A stretch of DNA of 64,000 bases from Chalara sp. BL73 (taxonomy: Eukaryota; Ascomycota; Leotiomycetes; Helotiales): positions 107,708-171,707 of the forward strand of contig CAKJVC010000114.1 in NCBI GenBank assembly GCA_918026815.1. The letters are read 5' to 3'. Below are positions 44,323 to 57,840 of the stretch, in pieces. The stretch's first letter is position 1. Each line of letters begins with the position of its first letter. Under the pieces are notes generated by a model, which had not been told where the DNA came from, did not search any database, and saw only the letters and a program-made list of their open reading frames with translations. The position numbers and the translations under genes are program-made.

Positions 44323-47300
44323 CAGTGTAGTCAGTAGTACACCCTGTGAATCTAGTGCACATTTTACACTCGGAGTATACACTGTGCGTATTATTAATAT
44401 TAATTTGCACACTGTGCGTATACTTATTAAGTATACTAGAGTGTATCTGGTACAGTATATAAATATATCTTCATACTTGGAGTGCGCAAAAACACAAAGT
44501 TTAAAAAAACTCTAAATCTACTAAAATCGTACTAAAAAAGCTATTAAATCGCAACTTTCTAGATTTTTACAACAACTACAATTTTATATGTAATTAATCT
44601 ATATTAAAAGATTTAATTAATAGCTTTATAATAAACCAAAAATTAATTTTTTATTATATATATTCGTTATTATATCAAATTTAAAACATAGATTATTTTT
44701 AAATTACACTCGCTTAAATAAAAAAGTAAACAACTATTATACTACTTTCTTAATATTAAATTATAAAAACATGTATTTACAATATTATATTAAGCTAATT
44801 ATATACATTAATTTTATAAAACAAAAACTTTCAATCGGTGCAATTTAAAGTTATTTAGTTAAGATTTAGTATTGCTATAAAATTTTTTAATTTTAAAATT
44901 CAAATTTAAAAATTTAACACTAAAATATATTGCATTTTAAGTTATTTTTTTATATAATTTACTTTTTTATTAAACTACTACCGATTTTTTTCGAAACTAT
45001 ACTATTTAAAAAGTAAAAAGCTAATCGCGTAATATATTTACTTTATTTTTAATTTAATAGTGTTGTTATTAAAGCCGGCGTAGTAAAACATTTAGTAATT
45101 TAGTTGTTTACATACGCGAACGCGTATAAATATTAGTATGTTTTTTACTAATTCTTTTTTTTTGACTAATACTACTTTATTAACTATTTACTTTATTTCT
45201 TTTTACGCATTTTTGTACTATGCCTGTTTAATTAAAGCTCTAATTCTAAGCTACGCAAGCTTTTCAACTTTTTTTAAGTCAGTTTACGGCTTTTGAATTA
45301 GTAATAGCACTATTAAAACTATTAGACTTAATTTTATTAAATAACGACTTTTTAGATATACTAAACTTCTAAACATTTAAAACTTCATTTGCAGCTTTAA
45401 AAAGCGCACACGCTAAGCTTTGTACAGCTTGGATTTTCAAGCATATGCTAAATCCTAATCCAGAAACGCTATATTACACTAAAAAAAACAATAGCCAGTG
45501 TTTTTATAGTAACTGTGTATAAAAGTGCAAGTATTGTTCTAAATCGTAAAACAAAACTTACAGACTTAATAGCAGTAATACAGCTATTAAAACTTACTTT
45601 AAAACATATAGAATTACTATAAATTCGCTTTAACAAAAACGATCCAAAAAACAGCAAAGTATTATTAATACTGCGCAAAAAAAAAGCTAAATACACTCTT
45701 AAAAAAAGCGCAGACTTAATGATACTTTAAAGACATTAATTAATAGCGATACACTTAAAATTCTATATATACGATTTATTACAGCTTGTAACGAACCGTT
45801 ACGTTTTGTCGAATATTAACAGTTCCGCGATTTTTATATTATTTAAATAAGAAAGTCGACAACTGGTTTTCGCATTTTTATAATACTGTACGAAAGTGAG
45901 TTTTTCGCTAGTATAAAATCAAAAAAAAATAGCCAAATTCAGAAACTTTAAAGCGCTTTGTCAGATATTTATATTATAACAAACTTTTGAAGTTTACTTA
46001 ATAAGTTCCGGGTGCTTAGAATTATAGCTGCATATATAACAAAAAGCAGTAAATTAAAAACATTTGTGCTGTTTTTAAAAATAGTAAAAAAAGCTTACAA
46101 CAAGAATAATATAATTAAATATGTAATAAAAGTAATTAATAAGTAAAATTTTGCTACAAAATTAAAGTATTTCACTATAAACAATGCGCTTAATAACGAT
46201 ACAATAATAAAAGCTATTTCAATCAATATATTTTTATGTTTTTATATTTTTTATATTAAATTGACTAACTTTTTTTAAAGTTTGCACAAAACTATTCAAT
46301 TAAATACGACTCTACTTTTTACTGTATACGCTGCTTTAGCTATATAATCAACCTAGCCGCTTAGTTTTTTTTTATTGCTACTAAAAATAAAAATCTCTAA
46401 AGCGATAATAATAGCACTCGAATCAAAGCTACAAAAGCCGAGTTGCTAGTTTGAAAAAAAAAAGCCGTTAAAAAAGCTCTATAATATTAATATATAGATT
46501 AGTCGCACTAAACAGCGTTTTTAAAACTTTTTTGCAATCTCTAAAAATCGTCGAATTTTCCACGATAATACAACTAAGTAAAACTTATAACAAAAGCAAA
46601 TTAAAAAAGCTACAAATAAAAAGATTATAAAAACTATTAACCAGTTTTTTAATATATAAAGTAACGACGAAATAGCACTCGATAAATTGAACGAAAAAAG
46701 TAAAAACTTTTAATAAAATTAATACTATACTATTAGTATTAAAAAAAGCTACTAAGTCTTTAAAAAACTTTGCAGTACTACTTACTAAAAAACTGCTTGC
46801 TATAAACTTTATTATAAGTCATTTAAAAACGGTAAAGCTTAATATCAAAACGATACTATTATAGTTTCGCTTTACTAAAATAGTTAAAAAAAAAATGAAA
46901 AAGTATTACTACTTTACTAACAAGTTTTCTACATATACAGCTGCAATTATATTGTATTTTAGTTACAAGTAGCAATATATTCAAAACTACTGAAAACTAG
47001 TATAGTTGCCAAAAACTTAAGTAAATACAGTTTTTAGTAAAAAAGGTTTATAAATATAAAGCTAACTTTTGCAAAAACTAGTAAAACAGTTATAAAAGTC
47101 TAAATACAAACTAGTTAATGCTGTATTTCGCACTGAAATTTTAAATATTACAGCATTTTTAACAGTTAGTTCAGTTTTATTAAACTTTTTTAAACCGGTT
47201 AACTAATTCGCAAAGTATTTTTAAAAACATAAAGCCAAAATACTGGCTTAACTTAATAATACTACAGTTAATAACAAAAAATATATTCGATATATTAAAA

Positions 47301-47777
47301 AAAATATTAAGTAAACAAACGACTTAATAGTTTAATAGTTAAAATCAAATTAAAAACACAAATACTTTTATTTAAGCAAAATAGCGATTAATATATTGTT
47401 AATACTATGTATATTAGTTAACGTCGAGCGGTTATTCTCGAGTCGCAGTTTTACGCTTAAAAATCGTCGAAATCGTATTAGTATTAAGTTATTAAAAATG
47501 TTAGAATATCTGAAATCGTAGTTTAAAATCAAAAAGCTCGATATATTAAAACCAATAAAAATTAAGAATAGCTTTAACAGGAGCGACAGCGAAGTGTAGC
47601 GCCAGTAAAGTAAGCTATACAAAAAGTGCACTTTTGCACTTCTAGTTTGCACAGTGTACATATGACATGTCTGTTAGGCTTCTGGTACAGTATGTATGAA
47701 AATATATCGCACGCTGTACGTATTCAAGACCTGTCACACATGGAGTATTTACACTTTTTATACTACTGCCAACACTG
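44323..47777 (+). mobile_element. hAT transposon relic, copy 1, destroyed by RIP
   Basis: Inverted ends CAGTGTAGTCAGTAGTA at 44,323 and, reversed, CAGTGTTGGCAGTAGTA at 47,777. Inside is AT-rich, stop-filled sequence, but near 47,390-47,520 the plus strand still reads VNVERLFSS and NRRNRISIKLLKMLEYLKS, the hAT C-terminal dimerisation domain. I saw no clear 8-bp target duplication. About 3.45 kb, the size of an autonomous hAT element. Confidence 0.75.
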
Positions 47778-49254
47778 CTAAAACTGCTCCTGCACCCCTG
47801 GTCGCCTAGACGGGTGTTTGTTTCCAGCTCATATCTATCTATCTATTTATTTATCTATTTATATATATATCATGGAAATGGATATAGATAATAAAGAGGC
47901 TGGTAAAGCTTTATAGCTGGAAAATAGCGATACCTAAAAGAAAACTTCTTTTTAGGCAAGATGGTTAATTTAACTAAATTAGATTTATCTTTATTATTAG
48001 GATGAAAGCATTTTACTTTCCCTTATATTATATCTGGTTAGAAAGATAGGAGAGTTCAGCCTGTATGCAGTAATTACTGTTACGTGGTTGCGCATAACAG
48101 ATAAGTATTGAAATAAGTATGCTAAGTTGACCACAGTCAACTTAAGGAAAGGAAGCTTGTGCTGTACGCAAGGTCTGCCCAATTGCAGTGGTTCAGGAAG
48201 AATGGATTGATTAATTATAGAGCTTTACAGAGGTGCTCAGTAAAAAGGGTGCGACCTTTTCACTGATAACTAAGCTGTCACGTGAAGTATAGCCTATGCT
48301 TTACGGGTGGGCTATACTACTAATTTTTAACACTTTTACTTAGCACACTTGTAATAAAGCATATATTTAGCTCTACCTATATTCCCGACATGATTTGTAT
48401 GTGTATGGAACCTCCATACAAAAAGCTCGCTTAATTTAAGGTTGGGTTTTAGGGCGAAAAAAGGCTCCACACTTGTATGAAGGTCAGATTTTGTGCAATT
48501 TCTAAAAAGTTGATTTAAAACTGTATAGCAAAATTATAAAAAATCGCGAGTTCTAAAAAGTATTTTTTGTACAAACTAATCGATATTAGTATTGTTAAAT
48601 TATTAGTGTTGCAAAATTAAGTGTTTTTTAATAAAAGTTGCGTTTTACAAAAATATTTTACACTAAAAAAAATACTTTTTGTATAAAAGTCAGATTTTGT
48701 CCGTTTTTTAAAAATTTATATTAAAATTGTATAGCAAAGTTGTAAAAAAATAACTAATTTCGGCTATATTTCAAAATTTAAATAAACAAATCGTATATTG
48801 ATTTTTAATGATTTTTTTAAGTTTAAAGTTGCAAAATTAAACAATTTTGTTAGTAAAACAATTACACTTTGTAACAAATCAGTCGATACGACTTAATAAC
48901 AGTTTAATTAAATAAAAAATAATAACATAAGCTAGTAAACAATACAATAAAGTATTTAACTTTTAATTTTAAAGTAACTAGCTATATTAGTTGTTGTGTT
49001 ATTTTATAAAACAGTAAAGTTTAGTATAAAACAAAAAGTAATACTTAAATTGTTAAACAGCAACAATAACAATACTAAAATTATAATAATGCTTTAAAAG
49101 TGAAAACTTTTAAAGTATTATTACAACACGAATTTAAGTAAAAATCGAACTTACGTTTTTTAATTTAAAATTAAAAGTTATATTAACTAAACTACTAAAT
49201 TTAACTGTTTAATTAGCATTAATGCTAAAAAAAAAAATAAAAGTAATACGTAAA
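47778..49254. other. Spacer and AT-rich block of the unit, copy 1
   Basis: No gene. It contains a TATC/TATT microsatellite (47,831-47,871), a region of ordinary composition to about 48,440, then AT-rich sequence. Confidence 0.6.
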
Positions 49255-51660
49255 ATTGCTAAAATTAGTAAACACGCTTGTACGTACGTAATTTTAGCTT
49301 TGTACAACTAAAAAAAAGTACGTACGTTATTCTGGCTTTATACAGTTGTAACTGTAACTGTAGTACATAATTCTAGTTTTGTACAGCTGTAGCTGTAGTT
49401 GCGTATGTAGTTTTAGCTTTGTATAGCTGAAAAAAAGTACGCACGTAATTTTAGCTTTGTACAGCTAAAAAAAAGTACGTACGTTATTTTGGCTTTATAC
49501 AGTTGTAGCTGTAATATGTAATTTTAGTTTTATACAGTTGTAATTGTAATTACGTATATAGTTTTAGCTTTGTACAGCTAAAAAAAAGTACGCACGTAAT
49601 TTTAATTTTGTACAACTAAAAAAAAGTATATACGTTATTTTAGCTTTATACAGCTGTAGTTGTAGCTGTAGTATATAATTTTAGTTTTGTACAGTTATAG
49701 CTGTAGTTGTATATGTAGTTTTAGTTTTGTACAGCTGGAAAAGTGTACGCACATAATTTCAGCTTTGTACAGCTAGAAAAAAGTACGTACGTTATTTTAG
49801 CTTTGTACAACTGTAGTTATAGCTGTAGCTGTAATACATAATTCTAGTTTAATACAGCTATAGCTGTAGTTGCGTATGTAGTTTTAGTTTTGTACAGCTA
49901 AAAAAGTGTACGCACGTAATTTTAGCTTTGTACAGCTAAAAAAAAGTACATACGTTATTCTGGCTTTGTACAACTGTAAGTATAGCTGTAGTTATAGTAC
50001 ATAATTCTAGTTTAGTACAGCTATAACTGTAGTTGCGTATATAAGTTTAGTTTTGTATAGCTAAAAAAAAGTACGCACGTAATTGTAACTTTGCACAGCT
50101 AAAAAAAAGTATGTACGTTTATAGCTATAATTGTAGTTGTAGCTGTAATATATAATTTTAGTTTTGTACAGCTGTAGCTTTATATAAGTGCTTTTAATTT
50201 TAAAAACAAAAACAATACTAATTTCAACAAAACAACATAATATTTTCGGCATTTTGCAATACTAAAAATACTATATAAACGAATTTAAGTAAAAATCGAA
50301 CTTACGTTTTTTAATTCAAAATTAGAAGTTATATTAATTAAACTATTAGATTTAACAGTTTTGTTAGTATTAATGCTAAAAAAAAGAATAAAAGTAGTAC
50401 GTAAAATCGCTAAAATTAGCAAGTACGCTTGTACAAACGTAATTTTAGTTTTGTACAGCTAAAAAAAAGTACGTACGTTATTTTAGCTTTGTATAACTGT
50501 AACTGTAGTATATAATTTTAGTTTTGTACAGCTATAGCAGTAGTTATGTATATAGTTTTAGCTTTGTACAGTTAAAAAAAACTACGTACGTAATTTTGGC
50601 TTTATACAGCTAAAAAAAAATACGTACGTTATTTTAGTTTTGTACAGTTGTAACTGTGCGTATATAATTCTAGTTTTGTACAGCTATAACTGTACGTATG
50701 TAATTTTAGCTTTATAGCTAAAAAAAACTACGCACGTAATACTAGCTTTATACAGTTAAAAAAGAATACGTACGTGATTTTAGCTTTGTACAATTGTAGC
50801 TGTAATACGTAATTTTAGTTTTATACAGTTGTATTTGTAGTTACGTATATAGTTTTAGCTTTGTACAGCTAAAAAAAAGTTTACACGTAATTTTAGCTTT
50901 GTATAGCTAAAAAGAAATACGTACGTTATTCTGGCTTTATATAGCTGTAATTATAACTGTAGTATATAATTTTAGTTCTGTATAACTGTAGCTGTAATTG
51001 CGTATATAATTCTAGTTTTGTACAGTTAAAAAAGTGTACGTACGTAATTCTGGCTTTATACAGCTTAAAAAAAGTACGTACGTTATTTTAGCTTTATATA
51101 GCTATAGTTGTAGTTGTAGCTGTAGTATATAATTTTAGTTTAGTACAGCTGTAACTGTAGTTACGTATATAGTTTTAGCTTTGTACAGCTAAAAAAATGT
51201 ATATACGTAATTCTGGCTTTATACAGTTAAAAAAAAGTACGTACGTTATTTTAGCTTTGTATAGCTGTAGCTGTAACTGTAACTATAATACATAATTCTA
51301 GTTTAATACAGCTGTAGTTATAGTTACGTATGTAGTTTTAGTTTTGTACAGCTAAAAAAGTGTATATACGTAATTTTAGCTTTATACAGTTAAAAAAAAG
51401 TGCGTACGTTATTTTGGCTTTGTACAGCTATAGTTGTAATTGTAGTACATAATTTTAGTTTTATACAGCTATAATTGTAGTTGCGTATATAGTTTTAGTT
51501 TTGTACAGCTGAAAAAATGTACGTACGTGATTTTAGTTTTGTACAGTTAAAAAAAAGTATGTACGTTTGTAGTTGTAACTGTAGCTGTAACTGTAATACG
51601 TAATTTTAGTTTTATATAACTGTAGTTTTACATATACGTAATTCTGGATTTATACAGTTT
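49255..51660. repeat. GTACGTAC satellite, copy 1
   Basis: Tandem array with a period of about 150-160 bp built from shorter sub-units such as TTTTAGCTTTGTACAGCTA and AAAAAGTACGTACGTTATTT. Units vary mainly by transitions. A longer block repeats as well: GAATTTAAGTAAAAATCGAA occurs at about 49,130 and 50,280. Confidence 0.85.
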
Positions 51661-52079
51661 AAAACAAAAAAAAAAAAATACATTAGTATATAATAACATT
51701 TAATTTGTAAATAACACTTTTATTTAAAGTATAAATTATAACTTTAAATTTAATACAAAACTAAAAAAGCTATATTTATATTTGCAAAAGTGTAATTTGC
51801 TATATAAAAAATATTTTATATAACTTTAAATATTAAACATTTTGCTTAAATTGCTTAAAAAACGTATTGTGTACAATTGTAAAAAAAATCTCGACAACTT
51901 TTGTTTTTTTTATTTTTTTTATTTAAAGCTTTACAATTTTATAAACTATATATTCGTTAATTATTGTAAATATAACTTTATAATAAACTAGTTTTTAAAG
52001 TTGTAAAGTTTTTTTTATTAGCTTTTTATTATTTTTTAAAAAGCTATAAATTTTCTAAAAAAATTATTTTAATTGTTTT

Positions 52080-52375
52080 TAATTTGTATTTGCTAATTTG
52101 TATTTGCTGATTTATTTTTGCTAATTTGTATTTGCTGATTTATTTTTGTTAATTGTATTTACTGATTTGTATTTGCTGATTTATTTTTGCTGATTTGTAT
52201 TTACTAATATTTTATTGTTAATATTTAATTGCTGATATTTAATTGTTAATATTTAATTGTTAATTTTTAATTGCTAATTTTGAATTGTTAATATTTAATT
52301 GCTGACTTTTAATTGCTGATTTTTGATTGCTGACTTTTAATTGCTAATATTTTATTGCTAACTATTAATATTCAA
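52080..52375. repeat. Short-period AT repeats, copy 1
   Basis: Runs of TTTGTATTTGCTAA-like then TTTAATTGCTGA-like units of about 12-14 bp. Confidence 0.8.
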
Positions 52376-52462
52376 TTTATAATAATGTTTTTTCGATTTT
52401 TAACTTACAATTAAAATTCCGGAGAATTTATTTTTAATTTTAATATAGTAGAATTTTTTTTA

Positions 52463-53640
52463 TTGTTTAAAGAACTAGATTTAGCTTGCTTTATATATTA
52501 TACAGATTTTAAATTATTTATTTGTACAATTTGCAAAATCGGTGTTAATAAAAAATATTTAAAAAGTTATATTTTTAAGCATTTAAAAAGCTATAAAAGC
52601 AAAGCTAAAATTAACAAAGCAGCCGAAATAAGTAACAAGTATACTTTAATCGACATTATTTTTTTATTTAGTAATATTAATTTAATTTCGAATTTTCAAC
52701 AAAATTACAATTGGTTTTTTACGTTTCCGGAATTACAAATTAATTTTTTTTTTCAATACGTAGTTTATAGTAGTTTATTTAAATCAAAGCAAAATATTTA
52801 ACAACATAAAATACAAATGCATTTCGATTTTAATATTACTTTATATTTTGTAGCAGTTTAAAAACAAAACTTAAAATTAAATAAATATTTTTTTAATATT
52901 AAACTGAAAAAAAAACAAATCGAAATCAAATTAAGTATTTTAATTACGAAAGAAAATTCGGTAAAATTAGTAAATACTAATTTAAACGATTTCTTAAATA
53001 CAACATTATTTATATCGAATCAAGTTTTCGAATAAACAAAACAAACGTTTTTTATTAATTATTTTTAAAAAAAACAAGGATTTATGCAATAACTTAGTCG
53101 TTTTCAATTAAATCTGTATAAAAAAATTTTTTTTTTTTAAATTAAAACTCGATATGTCGAATATATTAATAAGTATAATATTTAAAACTTAGTAAATTTA
53201 GTTAAACTTGTGCAAAATAATAAAAAACAATTGCAAATTCTTGTTTTAAATTTAAAAAAAGTTTTGTATTTAAGTTTAAAAAAAACCGTGTTTTTAAATA
53301 AATTATATTTTTTTTTTTTTAAATAATTTTAAAAAAAACAAAATTTGTAATAAGCCGTTTAAACTATTATTAAACAGTACTACGCGTGTAAAATATTTTG
53401 CGTTTTATAGCTAATTTTTAATTTATTTTATTCGTGCGTTTACAGCTAATTTGCAAAACAAAAAACATACAATTTTTATTTCGTATTTTAAAGTGAATTT
53501 TTAAATTTTAAATTTAATTAAAAATTTTTTACAATTAGTAAGTATTAAAATACAAAAAAAATTAAAACTAAGTTTTAAATTCGAGTTTGCAATTATACAA
53601 AAAACTAAAACTATTGTTAATTAAAAGTTTAATTACTTAA
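52463..53640 (+). pseudogene. Relic of a C2H2-type subtelomeric protein (DUF3505-like), copy 1
   Basis: The first 112 codons are open: FKLFICTICKIGVNKKYLKS, then IFKHLKSYKSKAKIN, then FPELQINFFFQYVV and SLFKSKQNI, followed past a TAA by QHKIQMHFDFN. This resembles fungal proteins with paired C2H2-like fingers (L.IC..C...I....H....H, then LPVY.G..C..C....S....H....H) often found near telomeres. Some expected Cys and His are Tyr, as RIP would produce. Beyond 52,801 the frame is broken many times. The family call is by pattern only. Confidence 0.4.
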
Positions 53641-53854
53641 AACTAATAATTTGCTAAAAAAAACATTAAAAAGTAAAATAGCAAAAGCGAAAAAAAAAAC
53701 TAGAAGTTTTAGTTTTTTAATTACGATTCAATTTTTTAATTTATAATTAGCAATTTAAATAGTATTGTTTTAAACAATAATAATTATATTGAATAAAATA
53801 ATTTAAATACAGAATTGTTGTTTAAAATTCAAAATATTAATTATTTTACAAATA

Positions 53855-53968
53855 TTAGGGTTAGGGTTAGGGTTAGGGTTAGGGTTAGGTTAGGGTTAGG
53901 GTTAGGTTAGGGTTAGGGTTAGGTTAGGTTAGGTTAGGGTTAGGTTAGGTTAGGTTAGGTTAGGTTAG
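53855..53968 (+). repeat. Interstitial telomere repeat
   Basis: About 114 bp of TTAGGG mixed with TTAGG, in the same orientation as the terminal array. The left part is mostly hexamers and the right part mostly pentamers. It joins directly to GAGAAAACTGAGG of copy 2. Confidence 0.95.
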
Positions 53969-54424
53969 GAGAAAACTGAGGTGATCCGTGGTGGAGGAAT
54001 GAAAAGAAAAGGAGAATGCGAGATATTTATACTCTTAGCTGCTGCGGCTTCCGTGCTCAGCCACTCTCAGCTCCAAGTATTCGAGGTTAGAGCTCCAACG
54101 GCCGCGACATAGCGACTGGGACCATGGCCATGCGAGCCTGGCCTCAATGGCACTACTGAGGTCGTCATCGCCGCCATCCGCCATCTGAGCCGCCTTAAAA
54201 TTCGTGGTAGGGGCGGGGGCGAGGGCGAGAATAGCACCAGGAGGTGGCACGGCGAGGGGCCGCATTACGGACTAGTGATAGTGGTAGTGCATTACGGACA
54301 TGCCCAGTACGTCGACATGTGCTGCTATACAACCATAGTCACATGCTGTACCTAATCATCTATCATCCACTAGGCTTTGGACACATGTAATCCTTGGACG
54401 TGGTCCTTGCTTCTACTGTTGCTT

Positions 54425-57400
54425 CAGTGTAGTCAGTAGTACACCCTGTGAATCTAGTGCACATTTTACACTCGGAGTATACACTGTGCGTATTATTAAT
54501 ATTAATTTGCACACTGTGCGTATACTTATTAAGTATACTAGAGTGTATCTGGTACAGTATATAAATATATCTTCATACTTGGAGTGCGCAAAAACACAAA
54601 GTTTAAAAAACTCTAAATCTACTAAAATCGTACTAAAAAGCTATTAAATCGCAACTTTCTAGATTTTTACAACAACTACAATTTTATATGTAATTAATCT
54701 ATATTAAAAGATTTAATTAATAGCTTTATAATAAACCAAAAATTAATTTTTTATTATATATATTCGTTATTATATCAAATTTAAAACATAGATTATTTTT
54801 AAATTACACTCGCTTAAATAAAAAGTAAACAACTATTATACTACTTTCTTAATATTAAATTATAAAAACATGTATTTACAATATTATATTAAGCTAATTA
54901 TATACATTAATTTTATAAAACAAAACTTTCAATCGGTGCAATTTAAAGTTATTTAGTTAAGATTTAGTATTGCTATAAAATTTTTTAATTTTAAAATTCA
55001 AATTTAAAAATTTAACACTAAAATATATTGCATTTTAAGTTATTTTTATATAATTTACTTTTTTATTAAACTACTACCGATTTTTTCGAAACTATACTAT
55101 TTAAAAAGTAAAAAGCTAATCGCGTAATATATTTACTTTATTTTTAATTTAATAGTGTTGTTATTAAAGCCGGCGTAGTAAAACATTTAGTAATTTAGTT
55201 GTTTACATACGCGAACGCGTATAAATATTAGTATGTTTTTACTAATTCTTTTTTTTGACTAATACTACTTTATTAACTATTTACTTTATTTCTTTTTACG
55301 CATTTTTGTACTATGCCTGTTTAATTAAAGCTCTAATTCTAAGCTACGCAAGCTTTTCAACTTTTTAAGTCAGTTTACGGCTTTTGAATTAGTAATAGCA
55401 CTATTAAAACTATTAGACTTAATTTTATTAAATAACGACTTTTTAGATATACTAAACTTCTAAACATTTAAAACTTCATTTGCAGCTTTAAAAGCGCACA
55501 CGCTAAGCTTTGTACAGCTTGGATTTTCAAGCATATGCTAAATCCTAATCCAGAAACGCTATATTACACTAAAAAAACAATAGCCAGTGTTTTTATAGTA
55601 ACTGTGTATAAAAGTGCAAGTATTGTTCTAAATCGTAAAACAAAACTTACAGACTTAATAGCAGTAATACAGCTATTAAAACTTACTTTAAAACATATAG
55701 AATTACTATAAATTCGCTTTAACAAAAACGATCCAAAAACAGCAAAGTATTATTAATACTGCGCAAAAAAACTAAATACACTCTTAAAAAGCGCAGACTT
55801 AATGATACTTTAAAGACATTAATTAATAGCGATACACTTAAAATTCTATATATACGATTTATTACAGCTTGTAACGAACCGTTACGTTTTGTCGAATATT
55901 AACAGTTCCGCGATTTTTATATTATTTAAATAAGAAAGTCGACAACTGGTTTTCGCATTTTTATAATACTGTACGAAAGTGAGTTTTTCGCTAGTATAAA
56001 ATCAAAAAAATAGCCAAATTCAGAAACTTTAAAGCGCTTTGTCAGATATTTATATTATAACAAACTTTTGAAGTTTACTTAATAAGTTCCGGTGCTTAGA
56101 ATTATAGCTGCATATATAACAAAAAGCAGTAAATTAAAAACATTTGTGCTGTTTTTAAAAATAGTAAAAAAGCTTACAACAAGAATAATATAATTAAATA
56201 TGTAATAAAAGTAATTAATAAGTAAAATTTTGCTACAAAATTAAAGTATTTCACTATAAACAATGCGCTTAATAACGATACAATAATAAAAGCTATTTCA
56301 ATCAATATATTTTTATGTTTTTATATTTTTATATTAAATTGACTAACTTTTTTAAAGTTTGCACAAAACTATTCAATTAAATACGACTCTACTTTTTACT
56401 GTATACGCTGCTTTAGCTATATAATCAACCTAGCCGCTTAGTTTTTTTTTATTGCTACTAAAAATAAAAATCTCTAAAGCGATAATAATAGCACTCGAAT
56501 CAAAGCTACAAAAGCCGAGTTGCTAGTTTGAAAAAAAAGCCGTTAAAAAGCTCTATAATATTAATATATAGATTAGTCGCACTAAACAGCGTTTTTAAAA
56601 CTTTTTGCAATCTCTAAAAATCGTCGAATTTTCCACGATAATACAACTAAGTAAAACTTATAACAAAAGCAAATTAAAAAGCTACAAATAAAAGATTATA
56701 AAAACTATTAACCAGTTTTTTATATATATAAAGTAACGACGAAATAGCACTCGATAAATTGAACGAAAAAGTAAAAACTTTTAATAAAATTAATACTATA
56801 CTATTAGTATTAAAAAAGCTACTAAGTCTTTAAAAAACTTTGCAGTACTACTTACTAAAAAACTGCTTGCTATAAACTTTATTATAAGTCATTTAAAAAC
56901 GGTAAAGCTTAATATCAAAACGATACTATTATAGTTTCGCTTTACTAAAATAGTTAAAAAAAAATGAAAAGTATTACTACTTTACTAACAAGTTTTCTAC
57001 ATATACAGCTGCAATTATATTGTATTTTAGTTACAAGTAGCAATATATTCAAAACTACTGAAAACTAGTATAGTTGCCAAAAACTTAAGTAAATACAGTT
57101 TTTAGTAAAAAGGTTTATAAATATAAAGCTAACTTTTGCAAAAACTAGTAAAACAGTTATAAAAGTCTAAATACAAACTAGTTAATGCTGTATTTCGCAC
57201 TGAAATTTTAAATATTACAGCATTTTTAACAGTTAGTTCAGTTTTATTAAACTTTTTAAACCGGTTAACTAATTCGCAAAGTATTTTTAAAAACATAAAG
57301 CCAAAATACTGGCTTAACTTAATAATACTACAGTTAATAACAAAAATATATTCGATATATTAAAAAAATATTAAGTAAACAAACGACTTAATAGTTTAAT

Positions 57401-57840
57401 AGTTAAAATCAAATTAAAAACACAAATACTTTTATTTAAGCAAAATAGCGATTAATATATTGTTAATACTATGTATATTAGTTAACGTCGAGCGGTTATT
57501 CTCGAGTCGCAGTTTTACGCTTAAAAATCGTCGAAATCGTATTAGTATTAAGTTATTAAAAATGTTAGAATATCTGAAATCGTAGTTTAAAATCAAAAAG
57601 CTCGATATATTAAAACCAATAAAAATTAAGAATAGCTTTAACAGGAGCGACAGCGAAGTGTAGCGCCAGTAAAGTAAGCTATACAAAAAGTGCACTTTTG
57701 CACTTCTAGTTTGCACAGTGTACATATGACATGTCTGTTAGGCTTCTGGTACAGTATGTATGAAAATATATCGCACGCTGTACGTATTCAAGACCTGTCA
57801 CACATGGAGTATTTACACTTTTATACTACTGCCAACACTG
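54425..57840 (+). mobile_element. hAT transposon relic, copy 2
   Basis: Equivalent of 44,323-47,777 with the same inverted ends and the same surviving dimerisation-domain segment near 57,455-57,590. It is about 40 bp shorter because of homopolymer contractions. Confidence 0.75.

Larger units (their letters stand above)
43866..53854. repeat. Subtelomeric unit, copy 1 (about 9.99 kb)
   Basis: From GAGAAAACTGAGG to the first TTAGGG. The same sequence recurs at 53,969-63,875 in the same orientation. Order inside: GC-richer segment, hAT relic, spacer with a TATC microsatellite, AT-rich block, GTACGTAC satellite, short TTAATTGCTGAT-type repeats, eroded C2H2-type coding region, telomere. Differences between copies are mostly homopolymer-length changes. 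Confidence 0.95.

Noticed and set aside
49255..51660. CRISPR-like array
   Set aside because: Units are imperfect, there are no unique spacers of fixed length, and the context is a fungal subtelomere; it is a satellite.
44323..53640. Mitochondrial DNA insertion as the source of the AT-rich blocks
   Set aside because: hAT and C2H2-like coding traces and transposon ends explain the blocks as RIP-eroded nuclear repeats; no mitochondrial gene was seen.
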